NCBI GenBank assembly: GCA_018398815.1
Contig: CM031610.1
Location: forward strand, 34,014,355 to 34,046,854
Length of the DNA: 32,500 nt
Direction: 5' to 3'
Source of the DNA: Conus ventricosus
Taxonomy: Eukaryota; Mollusca; Gastropoda; Neogastropoda; Conidae
Below the pieces are notes generated by a model. That model made no database searches. It had not been told where the DNA came from and saw only the letters and a program-made list of their open reading frames with translations. This document shows, in pieces, positions 1-11,206 of this stretch. The stretch's first letter is position 1; each line of letters opens with the position of its first letter. The position numbers were made by a program, and so were the translations under genes.

Positions 1-1080
1 ACCTCCATCCCTGTCCTCCCGTTTATCATCCCCACCTGCGTCTGCTGGTCCGTTCGTCTGACAGCTTTCTATCAGAATTGCGAAAAAACAAAAAACAAAA
101 TCTGAACTTTTCCCTCTAAAAATGTGTCAAAAAATGAAGTGTGGCGCAGGGATAACCCTTTAAACTTCCGGCGTAATTCCATGGCAGGGTCCGATACCTA
201 TCTAAAATTTTGGATCCTGGACCGTTCTTTTTTTAATATTTTTTCATGTTCTGATTGCTTAAGCAATTCATGAAGGCAGGCGGTTCCTAATGAAACCGCT
301 CGAGGATCGGGCAAAGAAAGAAGGATATCGATCATGATCTTGTTTTCCTAAAACCCGGGGCCCTTTTCGGCTATTATGCCCCCCCCAATCCCACGATCGT
401 AGCAGGGAATGGACTAAAAACACCTTTGCGTTAAAAGACACACTGAAACGTTTTAAAAAGTATGCAACATGTTACACTACTGTTTTGTAACATGTTGCAT
501 ACATTTAAAAATTACAGTAAATACGGTTACTGTTTCATTTTGTGAAGATTCGGACAAATTTATTTCGTATACAGTCGCCTTTTATGTATTTTACAACTTT
601 CCATTTAATTCGGTCTTTAAGTGAAGCGCGGTTTAAAAGCACCCCGCATGTAATCCATGCTATCCAATCACCGCCATTATACACCACTGCAAAAAAGGAG
701 TTAAAAAACGAAAAACGGTAGGGAAAAGGAGACGTAAACCTTTCCCCTGCACAGGGGCCTTTGTGCACTTATTTTAACTGCGTTTCTTCGGCGGTATTTT
801 CGGCATTTTCCCAGTATCTCACACAGTAGAAAGATATAGGAAGGGACAGGAAACCCACCGGATAACGAAACACTACTGATCCAAATTTTTTGTCTTTAAC
901 TTCGTTAAAAAAAAGACTTTTGGTCGCAAAGAATCTGTCCTGTGGCGAAAAAAACAAAACAGAAGTCGTCTGGGAAAAAATTTTTTTTTAAAAAAGGTAG
1001 TATGTGCTTTTTTTTTTTTTCTCCAGACGGCTGTCGTGTAAAGTTGTTACTGCCATTCCTCATAGGAACGTTATCTGATA
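1..1080. other. Non-coding stretch, no gene seen apart from the hairpin
   Basis: Mostly single-copy sequence with short A and T runs. Small frames on either strand (for example 535-768 and 905-1117) show no domain, no plausible codon bias and overlap each other; I treat them as chance. Confidence 0.6.
460..502. repeat. Perfect 17-bp hairpin
   Basis: The arms gtatgcaacatgttaca (460-476) and tgtaacatgttgcatac (486-502) are exact reverse complements around a 9-base loop. AT-rich flanks (ttttaaaaa and atttaaaaa) extend the pairing weakly. It may be the centre of a small palindromic element or a hairpin in RNA. Confidence 0.8.
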
Positions 1081-2088
1081 ATGGAAACCCCCCCTCCCCC
1101 ACAAGACCCCACCCCACCCAACCCCCCCTCCCCCCCCCACCCCGGGCGTACTGCCAAAAATGCCGGAAGAAACCCGCTGGAGAAAGAAATAAAAATGGGG
1201 GAGCTGAGGAAGCACATCGCTTTTTTTAGCGAACTATCTGCTTTTTTCAGCGAATGGGAAAACGCTTTGTGAGCACACCACCCCCAGGTTTACTGTAAGG
1301 ACTGTGACCAACAACGCCAAATCTGTTTACCACCAGAAGAAGGTAGTTTTAGCTATCGAGGGGGTTTTTTTTTTCATATCGAGGGTGTTTTTTATTCAAA
1401 GAAAAGTGTTGTAGGTTAGGGGCGAGAGTACCTTGTCTCTGTTTATAAAAAAGGAAAAAAAAAATGAGGAGAGAGAGAGAGAGAGGAGAGAGAGGGAGGA
1501 GAGAGGGGGGGGAAAACAAAAAAAGGGCGGCAATTTTTGACGAAAAAACCCCAAGGCGCATTTCGACTGTAAAAAAAAGCTCCCAAACAATATCACATTA
1601 TCGAATACAAAGTTGTCACCTTAACGGGGTGGATAGGCCCGGCCCAGTAGGGTGAGTGGGAAAGACTCGCATGATTTATCTGTGGGCGGAAACCCCCCAA
1701 AACGGTCGTGACCCCTCCTGTTCCATAAAAATCAGATTGTGGGAAAGCCGCTCATCTCTGAAAATCAATAACTGTCGACTCCCGTCTCTCCCTCGTTAGA
1801 TTTATAAGGGTTTTTGTCGATTTATGCGGTTACTAGCTAAAAAGAAAGGGGGGTAATTTTTTCGCCAGTGATTTTTAACGAAAAACAAGCAGAAATTCAT
1901 TCTCAAAACCCACACACCCCACACACACACACACCACCCACCCCACAACACACCCGACTCCAATGTTTCTCCCTCATGCCGCAGTTCACCCAAATTTTGT
2001 GTTGGGGGCAGGACTACTACACACAGAAGACGACATAAACGATGGGAAACAGTGTGAAAATCAAAGAAGCTAACTTAAAAACCTGTGG

Positions 2089-2144
<56 letters not shown>

Positions 2145-2330
2145 GGGGGGAGAAAAAGAAAAAAAAAGGGAGGTGACGGATGAGGGGGGAGCTATGTTGC
2201 ACCAGGAGGCCATGGAAAGTTCAGTGGTAAGGCCGATGAATGGAGGGGGGGGGGGGGGGGGGGGGGAGCAGGGTTGGAAGGAAGGGGGAGGGGGGAGGGA
2301 GTAAAACGAGTGTATCAGACACACACCAGA
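1081..2330. repeat. Low-complexity block: C-rich, GA-rich, CA-rich and G-run sequence
   Basis: It holds a C-rich stretch at 1086-1144, a GA/G-rich stretch at 1463-1512, a CA/CCCA stretch at 1908-1951, and two long G runs at 2092-2143 (52 G) and 2245-2266 (22 G). Poly-Pro and Ser/Leu frames here are translations of these tracts. Confidence 0.85.
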
Positions 2331-2960
2331 TCTTGATCTTCGGAATGCCTGCTATATGGGAAACGTCATGGCACCGGGCAGTTTGGTTGATTGGTTTTTG
2401 TTTCACCCCGGAATCCCACAGCCTATTTGCATCATCTTGGCTGCAAGCGCCTGAATTTACGCTAGCATGCCGCAGACGATGTTCCGCCTAGAGTGTGTGT
2501 GTAAGTGTATGGCTATGCCCTCAAGCGTACGCTACGAATATAACCGGTGAACTTCTCCGGCCTGTGTGGAATGTCCATAAAGCTGTCTCTCTGAACGACG
2601 ATTTGAAGCCTCCCCGTCTGACACCCGGCGCATGCTTCACTGCCACAGACACGGCATGCTCACGATTTCTTCCAGTCCACAGATACTTCTTCGAGTACCG
2701 AGTTCCAGTCAAAGAGGGTCAAGACACCGAACCCACACGGAAGGGGAGGGGTGGGTGGGATTCCAAGGTCTGACACTGAGAACATTCTGTCATCTCTGTG
2801 CCCGGCCACATGTGGCACAAAGCTGGGAGATGGAGATGGAGACGTTCAGGCAGTACCTTTCTCCAGTTTTCAGGACTGCGTAAACGGCACTGCGGCTAAC
2901 CGATAAAACACGTTAAAGTATCCACTCTGGGAGGCTGTTGGGTTTAATGTTGTAATTTAC
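2331..2960. other. Single-copy stretch, no recognised gene
   Basis: Balanced base composition without repeats. Overlapping frames of 60-90 codons exist on both strands (2495-2773, 2521-2712, 2632-2883), but none shows a known domain or convincing splice structure. Confidence 0.5.
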
Positions 2961-3190
2961 CGTCAATCCGTGAAATCAGGCAATGTGTGTAATAGCATGA
3001 CATAAGGAACCCTCCGAGTCAAAGTTAGGGTTAGGTAAGGTTAGGGTTTGGGTTAGGTTAGAGTTTATTAGAACTAACCCCAACCCAACCCTAACCCTAA
3101 CTAATTTCCCTAACCCTGACATCGAGAATTTCTCTATATTTGAATCGGCTGGATCTCGCTACACACATTGCCTGATTTCACGGATTGACG
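2961..3190. repeat. Fold-back/MITE-like element with telomere-like inner arms
   Basis: A perfect 31-bp inverted repeat has arms at 2961-2991 and 3160-3190 (arm starts cgtcaatccgtgaaatcagg). Inside, 3024-3063 carries TTAGGG-like units on the plus strand and 3076-3119 carries CCCTAA-like units, so the interior also folds back on itself. No protein is encoded. I could not see a convincing target-site duplication in the bases next to the arms. Confidence 0.8.
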
Positions 3191-3379
3191 AGTTCGCGGC
3201 AGTCATGCTCTGTCAGGGTTCGTATCCAGGCTGCCTCCCAACCTAGGACGTGGCGTTGTCACTTCCCATCTTAATGTGTCGTTCTGGTGGGATCGGTATT
3301 GTGTCGGATGGATCCTTTATTCCTAGTTTCCCTGGGATGATTATTCCCGTCTGCACTCTTACTTTTCAAGGCTACTATC

Positions 3380-3935
3380 CTTCAGGAAAACGGGGTTAAG
3401 CTGTTATCCCTGAAGATCACCGCTGTTTTCCCAAGGATAACAGCTATTTTCTCTGTTTTTCCCATGAATCCAAAGTGATTTCCCTATTTTCCCAAGGAAA
3501 CAATCATTAATTTTGTTGTTATCACACAGGATCTTAATCTTTCCCATTTTCGAGGGATAAACAGTTATATTTCTTAAAGGAAACAACGAACACAGGAAAA
3601 CAGGAATCCGACCCTCGGGATCACGACTATTTTCCTCTCTTTCGCCGACCCCATTTGTAACTGCCATAATAAAGAGCGACCATACTTGTTTTCTCTGTTA
3701 ACGACTTTTCCCTCGCAATATTAGCCATTTTCCTCGAGAAAACCAATGATAACAGTTATGATCATTTGTAAAGCAATTTGGATCCTCAAGAAAAAAAACA
3801 GTAAAGAAACACGCGCAGTAAATTATCCTCGGGAAAACATTTGTGCTCCCTAGGATCCTCAAGATAATAACCGTTTCACCCCCTTTCGCTATTTTCTTGG
3901 AGGTTCATTGTTTTCCTGATGAAAATAGCTATATT
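3380..3935. repeat. Degenerate minisatellite of TTTTCC/GGAAAA units
   Basis: About ten diverged units carry a near-palindromic core such as ttttcccaaggataaca, attttcccaaggaaaca, cattttcctcgagaaaac and attatcctcgggaaaaca. The phrase ggatcctcaaga recurs at about 3781 and 3853. The frame 3404-3667 on the minus strand is a by-product of the repeat. Confidence 0.65.
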
Positions 3936-4075
3936 GTCTTTAGACTCTAGTATACTTTTTCGCTGCCCATCTTCGCGAGATTATTGACTGGTCCAGTGGC
4001 GTCATAGTAGTATCAATTAGGTCCTCTATCCCCATTCTTCTGGGATGTTTATCCCGGTGTGCCATCTTATTTTTC

Positions 4076-4129
<54 letters not shown>

Positions 4130-4201
4130 CCACTCGCGCGCGCGCGATAACGAGAGAGTGTGTGTGTGTGTGTGTGTGTGTGTTGTGTGTTGTGGAGGTG
4201 A

Positions 4202-4280
<79 letters not shown>
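4076..4280. repeat. Compound microsatellite (TG)n-(CG)n-(TG)n-(GA)n
   Basis: (TG)n at about 4078-4129, alternating CG at 4134-4147, (TG)n at about 4158-4192, and (GA)n at about 4206-4279 with one slip. Alternating purine-pyrimidine DNA of this type can form Z-DNA and the GA part can form triplex DNA; neither is shown here. Confidence 0.9.
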
Positions 4281-4281
<1 letters not shown>

Positions 4282-4776
4282 AAATTTACCATGACTGCAA
4301 CCAAACATTCTTCCATGACAGTATATACATGCAGAATTCTACCTTAATTATACATTAATATTTCTTGGTACGTTCTTCCTTATGAACGTATGTATTATTA
4401 TTTTTAAAACTCATGATATTAATGCTGTTGATACTGCCATACAAAACACATGTTTTCTATTTCATTTCCCTCATCGTATTATCGTTTACATATACAATGA
4501 AGACCTTTCTTCACCTGCGTCGTATAATTCTCCGGAAAGCCGTACTATTTAAGCATCTTTGTTTACTTCATTTACGCATGCGCTAATTAGCATATTGCCC
4601 TCTACAGTGCAAAGGTAAACCCCGAATCTTGGGTCTATATAACAATAGCTGCGATGCTAATAACCTTTGACACTCAGTGCGTGTTCTTCTGTGGTCGTGT
4701 TCGCGTGGTGTTGGACTTGTGTTGTTTATATCCGTTGGATTTAGCAGCCCCATGGATAAATTACTATAACCTTGTC

Positions 4777-4780
<4 letters not shown>
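4281..4780. other. AT-rich single-copy stretch, no gene seen
   Basis: Between two GA tracts there is AT-rich DNA with tctatataac at about 4634-4643, which resembles a TATA box by composition only. The plus frame starting at 4654 runs through a GA tract and has no domain, so I do not call a gene. Confidence 0.45.
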
Positions 4781-4811
<31 letters not shown>

Positions 4812-5216
4812 ATGCAGACGTCTACTCGATTCCTTCTCGTCGCAGGCAGAATGTTTCAAGATCGATCTGATGCCTCGTGCGTTGTCACCGGCAATGCCAA
4901 CAACCCTCACTTGCGGAGATATGACATTCTTACATAACCAGAACTCAATAGTAAGCCTACGTTACTCGAACAATGCGAACGTAGAAAAAGACGCGGGATA
5001 CGCACCGCTGTTGTAATGGTCACAGGTGTGTAAAAAGAAGCGTTAGGTCCACTAATCAGTCAGACCCAGACCCAGTGAATACTAAAATTAATGAGACCGT
5101 TACAATGTCACCTCCAGTACGACACACCAGAATCACTTCAGCGGTTGTTATAGCTACCAGCCAAAAAAAAAGTAACACATGAGCGTGCGCTTACAGCAGC
5201 ATCCAGAATGAGAGAG

Positions 5217-5258
<42 letters not shown>

Positions 5259-5363
5259 AGAGGACATACAGACAGAGTATTACGCGCTTACACCTGAACA
5301 TACACGCACACAAAGTCTTTATCCTTTGCGCATAGACCGTATGTACAACAGCATACACACACA

Positions 5364-5448
<85 letters not shown>

Positions 5449-5534
5449 TCAGACAGAGACAGAGGAGAGGTGGGGAATGAGAATCAGAATTTTTTGGTTG
5501 TGCATCAGCCATGCACTTACACTTCACACACACA

Positions 5535-5565
<31 letters not shown>

Positions 5566-5780
5566 CATTAGACCAGCCAACACAAGTCAACAATGAAGCA
5601 TTTACCCGAAAAGTCCAGATTGCCGAGCTAGCGCGGTCTGGAGCAGCCAGGAGGAGGAAAGGACACGCACCACAACGTACTCCAAGGAGCAGGCAGGAAA
5701 AGCGAGTGACAGGAAGAGAGTGAGAGAGAGAAGAGAGAGCGAGACAGAGAGAAGGAAAGAGAGGAAGAGAACAAGCCAAC
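4781..5780. repeat. Cluster of (GA)n and (CA)n microsatellites
   Basis: (GA)n runs lie at 4781-4808, 5212-5264 and 5367-5438, with a (CAGA)-like part at 5436-5462; (CA)n at 5524-5567; GA-rich sequence at 5714-5770. All frames crossing them are repeat translations. Confidence 0.85.
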
Positions 5781-6349
5781 CCTCACACTCACTCAAACAT
5801 CTCGCGCCGTCACATCATGTCTATGTAGGGCGCGCGGCGCTGCAGGGCGGTGTGCAAAACTCTTCTCTGCTCTTGCTTTCATTTTTTTTTTTTTTTTTTT
5901 TCCCCAATTTCTTTCCCACCCGTCCACAGTAAAGCCAACTCCCCCGCTTACGCCCCTCCCTCTCCCTACTTTTTTTTTTTTTCCCCAAGCCAGCTTTCCA
6001 GAGTTTTATGGTACCAAATTTTAAGGGGGTAGTTATCGCCAGACACCAGCACCGCTCCAATGTCTTACAAAAAACAGGTCAATATCAGGCCTGACTTTCG
6101 TTCGCACGCATTCCTAGAAGAGAGCGCTCGGAAGTCAGTCTCTAAAGCGCATTGACCCGAGTCGACCCAATAGACCTTATACCAAAGCTAAAAACACGCA
6201 TGCACGCGCATGGTCACACTACGCCACGCAACGCATGCGAACACACACGCGAGCATACTGTAGCAACACGCAAACGCAAGAGCAAACGCGCACGTGCTCT
6301 GAACTTGTTTCACGAACGAACGTGCACATGGGGGAAAAAAAACCCTTGA
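5781..6349. other. Non-coding stretch with T runs, no gene seen
   Basis: T runs lie at 5883-5900 and 5970-5982, and an ACGC/CGCA-rich stretch lies at 6190-6290. Frames on both strands are short and featureless. Confidence 0.5.
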
Positions 6350-6560
6350 CAGAAAGATGAAATGTGGCCTGAAGACGAACCCACTAAATTTGAAGAGGGA
6401 TCCAGGATCCGTCGACATATTCATGCAGAAAGTACTGATCTGATGTAATGAAAATTGGTGGAAAAGATGGAATGTACCCAAAGGACGAGCCCATAACATT
6501 CTGGGACAGATCCATGGTACAAAGTCGGATGCATCGATGGGCAGATCCTGGATCCGTTCA
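6350..6560. repeat. Two diverged copies of a ~115-bp repeat with GATCC motifs
   Basis: The segment beginning agaaagatgaaatgtggcc (about 6351) is echoed by gaaaagatggaatgtaccc (about 6466), and both continue through a GACGA-CCC segment to an AGATCCA-like site. gatccaggatcc (6399-6410) and gatcctggatcc (6544-6555) add near-palindromic BamHI-like motifs. Confidence 0.55.
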
Positions 6561-8399
6561 AGCTAAACGGAGGTCTGTGCCAAACAAGTTCTGCCGAGTG
6601 CTCGGCTTCTAGCTCCGAGTTCTTCAGTTGTGCAGCATGTTTCACTGATGTGTTGTGTGTGACCACAATCAGTGCATTCCGTGGTAATCAGACTATGACG
6701 GACGAAGCTTGCGCGGCTGGGTACTTTTTTTTTCCCCATCAGTCCTCTCTATTCGTATATCAGTCGGTATGTCCGCTAAATCAGTGACCGAATACTGTTG
6801 GACGGTCTAGCCATCAGCAAAATTTGCATGGTTGTTCAGAGGGACAATAATAACCTATTAATATCTGAAGTCCCTCCCTTTTTGATGACCTGCCCAGGGT
6901 AAAGTCGTTTGCAAACAACTAAAAACAGAGCCAGAGAACAGGAGGGAATTTTCTTTCGCACACAGGATTTGCATCCACTTTTGTGGGACGTTCTTTTTCG
7001 TTTGATCTTGTTGCCAAGTCTCATGCTTTCGGAGGCTTCAACGGCTTTCACACCAGTCATCCCGATTTTCCCACAGCCAGCCGTCATCATCTGGTTCGTT
7101 TTGTAGTCCATGCAACAACATAAGCTGGCCATGGGGCGCCCCACAAGAACAGACCCTACATTCAGTGCTGCCGAGCGGCCGTTATCGTGGAGTTCAGTGA
7201 AGACTGCTGTGGCTCAAGGAAGCTGTTTACCAATTATCCATACCTCGAGGGCACTTACTGTCGACAGCAATTCAAGGCGGCGTCATTACACGTACATTAG
7301 TCCACATACGTTATGGAGCCATTGCAGTCACAGTGCTAAAAATAACAAAAACAACAAAGCTTGAGCTTCTCTTCTAGAGTGGCGACCGTCATTCCATCAG
7401 GTCAGTCCCCAAATGACAATTCACATAAATCCACCAGACAGAAAGAAGGCCGACATCGAGTTAACCAGGGCATAAGTGTGGGCAGAAAATCGTTATATCG
7501 ATGTTGTCATTAACAGAAAGGCAACACACACCACACCGAGACTTGGCCTTTCAACAGATCAGAACCCATTCTTCGAGACAATAACTGATTGCGACCGGAC
7601 ATATTTTAAACAGAGCGGAACTCCATCTTGAAAGCAGTGATGACAACCGGACATATTTCAATCACATCAGAAATCCATTCTCCATCCATAGGCTAAGTGT
7701 CTCTGCAAGCGTATAGTGATCAACTCGTCGGTGGTTCAAGTGAAGAAACTTCCCACCAACGCAAGTTTTACACGGCTACCATGTCTTAGGAAATAGTCCA
7801 TAAACAAAATGATTTCATCTTTAAATTTTAACAGCATCAACTTTCTTCCTGCTTCCCCAGCACGGACATACCTTTGGCACGACTGTAGGTTTGACCTTGT
7901 GAGGGTAAATCGCCAATCCAGTCCTAGGGCTCAAACCGCTCGTGCAGCGCCGTGTTCAAGAGCTGAACATCACCTCACCATCCTGGATCGCTGGTCAGTG
8001 TGGTCCGTCAGTACGGTGGGTGTCAGACAGGAAACGGGACCCCGACCTGTGACCCCGTTGGAGGGTGGATACCGGAAGACAGTGCTCAGCACGTGGCGCT
8101 CGGCCGAACAATGTCCCGTTGCCTCGCTGAGTTTCGTTCCCTAGTCCGCGTTTGAAGTGGCCTCTCCACCATCTGACTCTCCGTCACACTGACTGCTGTC
8201 TTCTGCCTCTTCAGTCCTGGTCGTCCACTGACATCTAGAGGGCACACTAGACTGGTTGTCTCCGTTTGTTTACGGCGCAGAGCCCGAAATAGAAACGGCA
8301 CGGAAATCGTGCGGTCACCGAGCACAGTGGTAATCTTGATGTTGTAACATCAACAGGAAGAACACTGTTCCGTAATGGTCATCAGGAGAATACAAATGG
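6561..8399. other. Mostly single-copy DNA with one small tandem duplication
   Basis: At 7570-7680 two diverged copies with a 52-bp period share accggacatattt (about 7594 and 7646). The rest includes opposing frames at 6836-7144 and 6909-7106, at 7809-8144 and at 8086-8325. None has a recognisable domain; without splice and homology evidence I leave them uncalled. Confidence 0.5.
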
Positions 8400-8414
8400 G
8401 CAGGACATATTTAA

Positions 8415-8461
8415 ACACGCACAGACAGATAGACACAAACACGCGCGCACGCACGCACACA

Positions 8462-8495
<34 letters not shown>

Positions 8496-8661
8496 ACACA
8501 CACAGATAGACAGACAGCGGAGAAGACAGACACTGACCAAGACGTAGTGACATTGGGGACATTAGCACATCTATACTCCCTCTCCTCGCTCCAACACGAC
8601 ATAAACACACAGACAATAAAAAACGCACAACAGACACACACACACACACACACACACACTG
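8415..8661. repeat. (CA)n microsatellite pair
   Basis: CA-rich tract at 8415-8520, including GCAC and GATAGACA interruptions, and a second (CA)n at 8632-8660. The minus frames reading VCVCVC here are repeat translations. Confidence 0.9.
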
Positions 8662-9019
8662 GCAGAACGAGCGCATACATTCACTGACATAACGGTAGTT
8701 GAAATTATTTCTAAACTGGCTTACGAACAACTTGACATGTGGTGCGCTGATGCTAGTGCCTACTATTAAACAGCATCATCGTAACAATGATATTTTTCAT
8801 TTAAAGTAAGACGGCTGATACGAGAGCTTATTTTCCAACTGAAAACACCTAACGCTCACACACAGCAGCAATCGGCTTACTAAAATTCGTCCTCATACAC
8901 TGGCACACCTTTTTGCCGGTGGGGAGGACGCTAGGTTTCAATACAAACTGTATTCCTATCGAGAATTTCTGTGTCTGTACTTTCCCCTTTTCTGGCGTTC
9001 TCAAACACTGTAACCCCCA

Positions 9020-9058
9020 CCCCCCCCCCCCCCCCCCCCCCCCCCCCTTTTTTTTTTT
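9020..9058. repeat. C28-T11 homopolymer junction
   Basis: An uninterrupted run of 28 C (9020-9047) is followed directly by 11 T. The same C-run to T-run join occurs at 30195-30235. Confidence 0.95.
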
Positions 9059-9960
9059 ATTAATCTTTCCTAACTGCGGATTCAGTTTCGATTTCCCCGC
9101 GGCGTCAGAGTCCAAGGTGTATTCGCGCCCAAGTTATTCGTGGCATGGCAAGCCAAGTATAGTACACGAGGCTGATGTTTGGCTGACGTGACACAGCGGC
9201 TTCCTCCAAAGAATGACTCTCGCTCAACTGGTTCGGTGACTCAGCGGCAACCCTGATCATCAGCTGGAGACTTAGCAGCTGGTGGCATGCGTTCGCCTGA
9301 TCAGAACAGACACCGTGAACACCACTGAGGAGACTCAACGGCGGTGCAGGGTCTCCTGCTGTGAGATGCCTTGTGACGACCCGACACTGATCGCTCCCTG
9401 TGACCTGCCGGTATTGGAGCTGCAACAGGACACATTTTGGGTGTGGCTGTGTACAGGGAATCCGGAATGGGCGAGTTAGAAGAAATGCGACTGGGGTCAT
9501 CACGGGAGATCAGACGGGAAAAAAAAAAAATCCACTGCAATCATGAATGTATTCGAGCCAGTTCACATACAGAAACACATAGACATACGTGTACCGACAC
9601 ACACAAACACACTATTCTTCCTCCAAGTACCTACGGCCAGATACCTGTTACCCCTATCGGCAGGGTCGGATTAGTTACATGAAGGGGGGGAGGGCGGTTT
9701 TACGCGGGGACCTAGGGTCCTGCTCTAGTGGGTGAAGGGAAAAAGTGTGTCAAGAGTATTTTTTTTCCCTGTGTGTAGAAACCTCATCACCACCACCTTT
9801 CGTCCGATCACACTATACCCATGACTATGACGTGCAAAGGATCCACTGACATAGGCTGAGAAGGCTGTATGCATCAGCTGTCACCAGTAACTGAACGCCG
9901 ACCAGTCCGTGATCGTGCACTTGTTCACTTCGTTATAGGAAGGCGTCTTTGCTATATGCA
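9059..9960. other. Single-copy stretch, no recognised gene
   Basis: The balanced-composition region 9105-9503 has an open minus frame of 132 codons and overlapping frames on both strands. I recognise no domain, and GC-rich single-copy DNA can give this by chance. Short CA interruptions occur at 9597-9612. Confidence 0.4.
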
Positions 9961-9963
9961 AAA

Positions 9964-9964
9964 T

Positions 9965-10010
<46 letters not shown>

Positions 10011-10015
10011 AGTGA

Positions 10016-10058
<43 letters not shown>

Positions 10059-10110
10059 ATACACACACACACAGTGGATGGGTGAGTGAGTGAGTGAGTA
10101 AGTGAGGTGT

Positions 10111-10165
<55 letters not shown>

Positions 10166-10230
10166 TGTGTGTGTGTGCGTGCTTGAGTGTAAAAGACAGA
10201 TGGAGGGAGGGAGGGTGGGAGGGAGGGGAG

Positions 10231-10279
<49 letters not shown>

Positions 10280-10325
10280 CGAGCGAGAGAGAGAGAGGAG
10301 AGAGAGAGAGAGAGCGAGAGAGCGA

Positions 10326-10391
<66 letters not shown>

Positions 10392-10515
10392 AACGGCAGG
10401 AAACATGAAAGAGAGGAAGTAGGAAGGGGAGGAGGGAGGGAGGGAGAGAGAGAGAGAGCGCGACAGACACACATACAGAGACAGAGAGCGAGAGACAGAC
10501 AGACAGACACAGATA
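9964..10515. repeat. Large compound microsatellite (TG)n-(GA)n-(GTGA)n-(TG)n-(GA)n
   Basis: (TG)n at 9966-10009, GA tract at 10016-10057, CA at 10060-10072, gtgagtgagtgagtga near 10080-10105, (TG)n at 10107-10178, (GGGA)-like at 10200-10228, long GA tracts at 10233-10390 and a GACA-rich tail to 10515. Frames of over 200 codons on both strands are pure repeat translations. Confidence 0.92.
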
Positions 10516-10983
10516 GAGATTATCGGGGCGGCGTCTTCACAACCGTCGCTGTCAGCAGCACCAGCTGAGGGCCTGACGTTACATAAAGCTTTGGGCCAAC
10601 GATCATGTTTAGGATGCAAACAGCGGCTCTAATGGTAAGAAAACACGCGCAGTCTGAAAACCAGCGGGTAGAACTGCTTGCCATCGTGGTTGCAGGTGCA
10701 ACAGGGTAGGGCAATCAGGCAGCCGGCCTTTTCACGCCGAACACAGGCGGGTCAATACGAGGGTTGGATAGAGTGAAGAGAAAACTGAGCGCACAGAGAG
10801 AGAGAGAGAAGAGAAAACAGAACACACGCCGACACAGACATTATACACACGTGGGAGGACGTGCTACTTGGAGGAACTAACAGGAGAGAGGAGAGAAAGA
10901 GAGAGAGAGAAAGAGTCAGGGAAAGAGGAAGAGGGAGGAGGAGGGGGGATGGGGGGAGGAGGGAGGGAGAGAGAGCGTGCTAG
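10516..10983. other. Short single-copy stretch and GA-rich margin
   Basis: 10520-10790 is single-copy; 10795-10820 and 10883-10978 are GA/GGA-rich. No convincing exon; one cysteine-containing stretch was considered and rejected. Confidence 0.5.
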
Positions 10984-11031
10984 GAAGAGAGAGAGAGACT
11001 GAGACAGATAGAGACAGACAGAGACAGAGTC

Positions 11032-11086
<55 letters not shown>

Positions 11087-11092
11087 AGAGAA
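10984..11092. repeat. (GA)n-rich tract on the 3' side of the LINE
   Basis: This interrupted purine tract contains gactgagacagat, a cagaaag segment, a long (GA)n run, one ggag slip and a second (GA)n run. The same order of interruptions is seen at 14347-14452 on the other side of the LINE, in the same orientation. Confidence 0.8.
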
Positions 11093-11206
11093 GACAAGAC
11101 AAAAGGCCTTGGCCCCTTAGAAGGGGATACACGTAAAACAACGTTGCATAATCCATTACCAAAGATAGTCTTGCACAATACATTACCAATCGGGAAGGTT
11201 AACAAA
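11092..11206 (-). repeat. LINE 3' untranslated region with short direct repeat
   Basis: The region between the LINE stop codon and the adjoining (GA)n tract contains two 19-bp near-identical copies with a 27-bp period: ttgcataatccattaccaa (11144-11162) and ttgcacaatacattaccaa (11171-11189). There is also a small inverted pair ccccttagaagggg (11113-11126). Such features can be 3' recognition elements for the LINE polymerase, but that is inference. Confidence 0.6.

Noticed and set aside
4625..5016. TATA-like tctatataac followed by a 120-codon plus frame as a possible gene
   Set aside because: The frame runs through a GA microsatellite and has no domain; a TATA-like string alone is common in AT-rich DNA.
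9105..9503. Minus frame of 132 codons
   Set aside because: Single-copy and open, but overlapping frames on both strands are open too, and no domain or splice evidence supports it.
9881..10619. Minus-strand frames of 172-228 codons rich in Ser-Leu and Thr-His
   Set aside because: They are translations of (GA)n and (TG)n arrays and stay open only because dinucleotide repeats avoid stops in these frames.
10520..10740. Possible minus-strand exon with a cysteine cluster (PCCTCNHDGKQFYP)
   Set aside because: It resembles a small Cys-rich domain, but there is no good acceptor or donor and no continuation; too short to support.
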